Assembly (NCBI GenBank): GCA_913046335.1
Contig: CAJWSU010000014.1
Location: 1 to 35,232 of the forward strand
Reading direction: 5' to 3'
Origin: TMED109 sp002684605
GTDB taxonomy: Bacteria; Pseudomonadota; Alphaproteobacteria; TMED109
DNA: 35,232 bases
In this document: in pieces, positions 31,914-35,232 of the stretch
Layout: every line of letters begins with the position of its first letter
Numbering within the stretch: position 1 is the stretch's first letter
Notes under the pieces: generated by a model
Told to the model about the DNA's origin: nothing
Database searches by the model: none
What the model saw: the letters and a program-made list of their open reading frames with translations, nothing else
Made by a program: the position numbers and the translations under genes

Positions 31914-33590
31914 TTATTTATTTAAGTTAATTATAATTATTTCAACATTTTCGCCTTTTGAATAATTAAAGCCTAAGATTGGCTTACTAATACTTCTAAA
32001 TACTATCCCTTTTTTATCAGACAAATTTTTAAAATTGGTTAAGTATGAATTTTCTATTATTATAGATTCGATCTTATTATTTAAAACTAAATTTACAGCC
32101 TCTTCACTATCACCTACTATTTTCGTTTTTGATCCTAGCCTATAAATCAAAGAAGGTTCAGAATATCCAAGCAAGACATATTCATTGTGTTCAGTTTTTT
32201 CGTCTATTTCTAAATAAATTCTTTCGGATACCCATATATTTTGGAATTGATTGGGAACAATAAATATTAATAAATTTAATGCAATAATATTACTAAAAAC
32301 AACAACTATTAATGTATTTATAAAATATTGAGTATAGATATAATATGCAGATAAAAAAGAGCCTAAAGTATATATACAAGCAATAAGAATAATAGAAAAA
32401 GTTACGCCTTCTCCATAAATATTAGATAAATATATGATTCCAAATGCAATTAATAGCCCACCGATAAATGGCAAAATACTAATAAGTCTAAATATATGTT
32501 TATCCAAAGAAACTTTAAAATTTTTATCTTTTATTGAAGAAACAATCATAGCGGCAGTTAGTATTGCTAAACTCGGCAATAATGGAAGTATATAATGTAA
32601 TAACTTTGTAGGTATTATCTCAAAAAATAACCATGATGGAAGTAATGAGCATAATAAAAATTTAACAGGCTTATTTTTCTTATTATTAAATATCCATAGA
32701 GCTGTTGGAAATATAAATAAAGTAATTGGCCATGCAGTTAGAAACGAAGATATTAGATAAGATCCTGGAGGGGCACCATGAGATTCTTGGGCACTTATTA
32801 ACTTTAAAAGCATATCTTTTTTAATAGAATTTAAAAATACATCTGTATTATTACCTGTCTGTACAAACATGAACCAAGGAAAGACAATTATGATAAATAT
32901 AATAATTCCTACAACAGGCTTAAAGTTTTTATAATTAATAGTCTCTCTAGAAAACCTAAAAGACAGTATTAATAAAAAAAGTATTAATATAGCAACTGGA
33001 CCTTTAACAAGAAATGAAAAAGATAAAACCATCCAAGCCACTAATATAATGCTATCTGAAGGCTTTTTTATATTTTTCTCAATATAAAATATAACTTTTG
33101 CTAATATATATAATACAAACAAAAAAGATGCTAAAAGAGCGCTATCAGTTTTAGCTATATGGGATTCAATAATTAATAGAGGAGAGCTTATTAATAATAA
33201 CGAAGCTATGAAGCCTTGTGCTCTTCCAAATAACAGTTGCCCTAATAAAAAAGTTAACCATATAGAGATACTTGCTCCTATTGCCGATGGTAGCCTAAAA
33301 GACCAAAGGGGAGGATCATCAAGGAAAAATATATTTTTTATAAAAGTTGCAGACGTTGCTTGAAGCCAATATATACCTGGCGGCTTTTTTAACCTTGGAG
33401 CATCTAAAAAGTTAATATTGACAAAGTCGTTTGATTCAAGCATTTGAACAGTAGATTGGATATATCGAGATTCATCCCTATCTAATGGAGGAAGTATATT
33501 AAGTGATATAAAGAAACAAACAAGGCATAAAAAACCTAATATAATTTTAATATTGAAATATTTATAATTTAAAATATTAAGGTAAGTCAT
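31914..33590 (-). CDS. GT39-like membrane glycosyltransferase (ArnT/PMT family)
   Basis: Polytopic inner-membrane enzyme of 558 residues with about a dozen hydrophobic spans, transferring a sugar from a polyprenyl-phosphate carrier. The first periplasmic loop has the family acidic motif DRDESRY (37-43) and RLKKPPGIYWL (66-76), as in ArnT. A C-terminal soluble portion (about 460-558) follows. No arn operon genes or polyprenyl-sugar synthase are next to it, so acceptor and sugar are unknown; lipid A or a cell-surface glycan would be usual. It is divergent from the flavin oxidoreductase. Confidence 0.85.
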   Translation of the reverse strand: MTYLNILNYKYFNIKIILGFLCLVCFFISLNILPPLDRDESRYIQSTVQMLESNDFVNINFLDAPRLKKPPGIYWLQATSATFIKNIFFLDDPPLWSFRLPSAIGASISIWLTFLLGQLLFGRAQGFIASLLLISSPLLIIESHIAKTDSALLASFLFVLYILAKVIFYIEKNIKKPSDSIILVAWMVLSFSFLVKGPVAILILFLLILSFRFSRETINYKNFKPVVGIIIFIIIVFPWFMFVQTGNNTDVFLNSIKKDMLLKLISAQESHGAPPGSYLISSFLTAWPITLFIFPTALWIFNNKKNKPVKFLLCSLLPSWLFFEIIPTKLLHYILPLLPSLAILTAAMIVSSIKDKNFKVSLDKHIFRLISILPFIGGLLIAFGIIYLSNIYGEGVTFSIILIACIYTLGSFLSAYYIYTQYFINTLIVVVFSNIIALNLLIFIVPNQFQNIWVSERIYLEIDEKTEHNEYVLLGYSEPSLIYRLGSKTKIVGDSEEAVNLVLNNKIESIIIENSYLTNFKNLSDKKGIVFRSISKPILGFNYSKGENVEIIIINLNK

Positions 33591-33699
33591 ATTTAACCAA
33601 AAATTGCTATAAAAAATGAATAATAAAGTTTAAATACAATCTAATACTATTAATTATTCGTAGCCATTAAAAATAAATAAAATTATAGGAAAACAAGTA
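33591..33699. promoter_or_regulatory. Divergent promoter region, GT39 / flavin oxidoreductase
   Basis: This 109-bp AT-rich spacer lies between two outward-facing starts. A modest SD (TAGGAAA) lies before the oxidoreductase at 33700, and none is obvious for the glycosyltransferase. I see no clear alternative-sigma (RpoE-type) promoter, although this oxidoreductase class is RpoE-controlled in Rhodobacter. Confidence 0.3.
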
Positions 33700-35076
33700 A
33701 TGAATAAATTCGTTCAATCAGAAAAAAAAAATGATTTAAATGAATTGAAAAAAAAAAAATTAAAAATTGCTGTAATAGGCTCTGGAATATCTGGTTTATC
33801 CGCAGCTTGGTTATTATCTAAAAAACACAAAGTAACAATATATGAAAAAAATGCAGAGTTAGGAGGTCATGCTAATACTGTTAAAATTAACTACCCAATT
33901 AAAAAAAACAAATTGGTTTCTATTAATGTAGACACAGGATTTATAGTATATAACAATAAAAATTATCCTAATTTAGCTGATTTCTTTAAACATCATAATG
34001 TAGATACTATAGATAGTAACATGTCATTATCTATATCTTGCAATAATGCTTCATATGAATATTCAGGCTCAGGGCTCAATGGTATTTTTGGTCAGCGAAA
34101 AAATATATTTAAACTAAGGCAATGGAAATTACTATATGATATTCTTAAATTTAAAAAACTGGCTACTAAATATATTAAGAAAAATAATTATAAACAAACT
34201 ACCATAAAAAAATGGTTATTTGAAAATAGGTTTTCTGATTCATTTATAAATTACTATATTATTCCAATTACTTCAGCAGTTTGGTCTTGTTCAAATAAAG
34301 ATGCATTGCTGTTTCCAACACAAACCTTTTTATACTTTTTTTATCATCACGGTTTATTAAATATTAAAAATAGACCTAAATGGAGAACTGTTAAAAATGG
34401 AAGCAGACAATATGTTGAAAAAGTAATAAAAAATTCAAATATTAGTTATAAAACTAATGTAAATATAAAATCTATAGAATCCCAGGATAAGTCAGTATAT
34501 ATTGAAATTAATAATTTAAAAACAAAATATGATCATGTCATAATGGCATGCCATGCAGATCAATCTATACAAATTATAAAAAATATTGATCAAAAAGTAT
34601 TTAATATTCTAAATATGTTTAAGTTTTCTAAAAATATAATAACGCTTCACTCATGTGATAAATATATGCCCAAGATAAAATCTTTATGGTCTTCTTGGAA
34701 TTATTTTAGCAATGATAAACCCTCTAATAAAAAAAGTGATGAACCTGTGCAAATGACCTATTGGATGAATTTATTACAAAATATAAATAAAAATCTACCG
34801 TTATTCATTACTTTAAATGCTTCCAAAAATAGTATTGAATCAAAATATATTTTTAAAGAAATATATTATGAACATCCTATTTTAGACAATGGTGCTCTAA
34901 TGGGACAATCTCAATTAGAAACGATACAAGGAAAAGGTAATATATGGTATGCTGGTGCTTGGATGAGTTATGGTTTTCATGAAGATGGCATAATTTCAGG
35001 ATTAAAGATTGCTGAAAAATTTGGATGTAAATGTCCATGGCCTATAAAATATAATCATGATAAAAAAGTATTATAA
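33700..35076 (+). CDS. FAD-dependent amine-oxidase-like oxidoreductase (DUF1365-linked type)
   Basis: Flavoprotein of 458 residues with an N-terminal dinucleotide motif GSGISG (27-32), YEKNAELGGHANT (48-60) and a C-terminal NIWYAGAWMSYGFHEDGIISGLKIAEKF that closes the FAD site. The first 20 residues are lysine-rich and precede the Rossmann core, so the true start could be downstream. The pattern is that of the predicted NAD/FAD-binding protein encoded together with DUF1365 and a cyclopropane-fatty-acid-synthase-like methyltransferase in many proteobacteria. The next gene indeed starts a DUF1365 protein. A role in modifying unsaturated membrane lipids is inferred from that context. Confidence 0.87.
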   Translation: MNKFVQSEKKNDLNELKKKKLKIAVIGSGISGLSAAWLLSKKHKVTIYEKNAELGGHANTVKINYPIKKNKLVSINVDTGFIVYNNKNYPNLADFFKHHNVDTIDSNMSLSISCNNASYEYSGSGLNGIFGQRKNIFKLRQWKLLYDILKFKKLATKYIKKNNYKQTTIKKWLFENRFSDSFINYYIIPITSAVWSCSNKDALLFPTQTFLYFFYHHGLLNIKNRPKWRTVKNGSRQYVEKVIKNSNISYKTNVNIKSIESQDKSVYIEINNLKTKYDHVIMACHADQSIQIIKNIDQKVFNILNMFKFSKNIITLHSCDKYMPKIKSLWSSWNYFSNDKPSNKKSDEPVQMTYWMNLLQNINKNLPLFITLNASKNSIESKYIFKEIYYEHPILDNGALMGQSQLETIQGKGNIWYAGAWMSYGFHEDGIISGLKIAEKFGCKCPWPIKYNHDKKVL

Positions 35077-35108
35077 TCTATATAAGTAATAAAAAGGTAT
35101 TATTTAGT

Positions 35109-35232
35109 ATGAGTTTAATAAGTAATAATTATATTTTTAAAGGCCATGTAAGTCACTATAGGTTTCACCCTAAAGTACATTATTTTAAGTATAGAGTATT
35201 TAAGTTATTTTTAAATTTAGAAGAAATTGAAA
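35109..35232 (+). CDS. DUF1365 family protein, N-terminal part (cut by window edge)
   Basis: The first 41 codons of an open frame run off the right edge. The product begins with ISNNYIFKGHVSHYRFHP followed by YFKYRVFKLFLNLEEIE. This is the DUF1365 opening pattern (short strand, G-V-x-H-x-R-x-x-P, then a Y/F-R-V-F-x-L-x-L-D/N-L stretch). It starts 32 bp after the flavin oxidoreductase with a weak AAAAAGG upstream. The combination with that gene is conserved in proteobacteria and usually followed by a CFA-synthase-like gene, which would lie beyond the window. Confidence 0.82.
   Translation, partial: MSLISNNYIFKGHVSHYRFHPKVHYFKYRVFKLFLNLEEIE

Overview
The window is a gene-dense, very AT-rich stretch (roughly 30 % G+C by eye) of what looks like a free-living marine alphaproteobacterium with a streamlined genome. 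The evidence is a 5-aminolevulinate synthase type HemA (the Shemin route of alphaproteobacteria), the typical alphaproteobacterial order glyA-nrdR-ribD-ribE-ribBX-ribH-nusB-thiL-hppA, and many acyl-CoA and sugar-acid catabolic genes. A low-GC SAR116- or AEGEAN-169-like lineage would fit, but that placement is inference. There are 35 protein genes, two of them cut by the window ends. No stretch without a gene exceeds about 165 bp. I see no rRNA, tRNA, CRISPR array, insertion sequence or prophage.

Layout. (1) 1-7735, minus strand: a housekeeping operon (rpiB, glyA, nrdR, ribD, ribE, ribBX, ribH, nusB, thiL, then hppA) with several overlapping genes. The RibA-like half of the ribBX product has no cysteines, so it cannot be a normal zinc GTP cyclohydrolase II. 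(2) 7817-10618, minus: an AgcS-type Na+/alanine-glycine symporter downstream of hemA. (3) 10684-17804: a LigE-like glutathione transferase; a minus-strand trio (FAH hydrolase, 2-hydroxyacid dehydrogenase, SDR) divergent from a plus-strand UxaA-type dehydratase, aminotransferase and Sua5. The dehydratase, SDR and FAH hydrolase look like a non-phosphorylative sugar-acid pathway. (4) 17856-21081, plus: a GlcD-like D-2-hydroxyacid dehydrogenase and a DmdC-like acyl-CoA dehydrogenase. (5) 21078-25521, minus: a two-subunit ThDP 2-oxoacid decarboxylase resembling sulfopyruvate/phosphonopyruvate decarboxylase, an acyl-CoA dehydrogenase, a class III CoA-transferase and a mesaconyl-CoA-hydratase-like protein. 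I do not recognise this combination as a known pathway. (6) 25642-29547, plus: moaA, nadK, an HSD10-like SDR and an L-2-hydroxyacid oxidase. (7) 29544-31835, minus: an APH-fold kinase and an ACAD10/11-type dehydrogenase, the split form of the fused ACAD11 and the counterpart of LvaA/LvaC. (8) 31914-35232: a GT39 membrane glycosyltransferase divergent from a flavin oxidoreductase and a DUF1365 gene.

The two most interesting candidate systems are the kinase/dehydrogenase pair with the nearby 3-hydroxyacyl-CoA-dehydrogenase-like SDR, a plausible 4-hydroxyacyl-CoA salvage route, and the orphan ThDP-ACAD-CoA-transferase-hydratase cluster. The window's three acyl-CoA dehydrogenases appear to use three different catalytic-base arrangements. 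Convergent genes repeatedly overlap at their stop codons, and at least four genes start with TTG.
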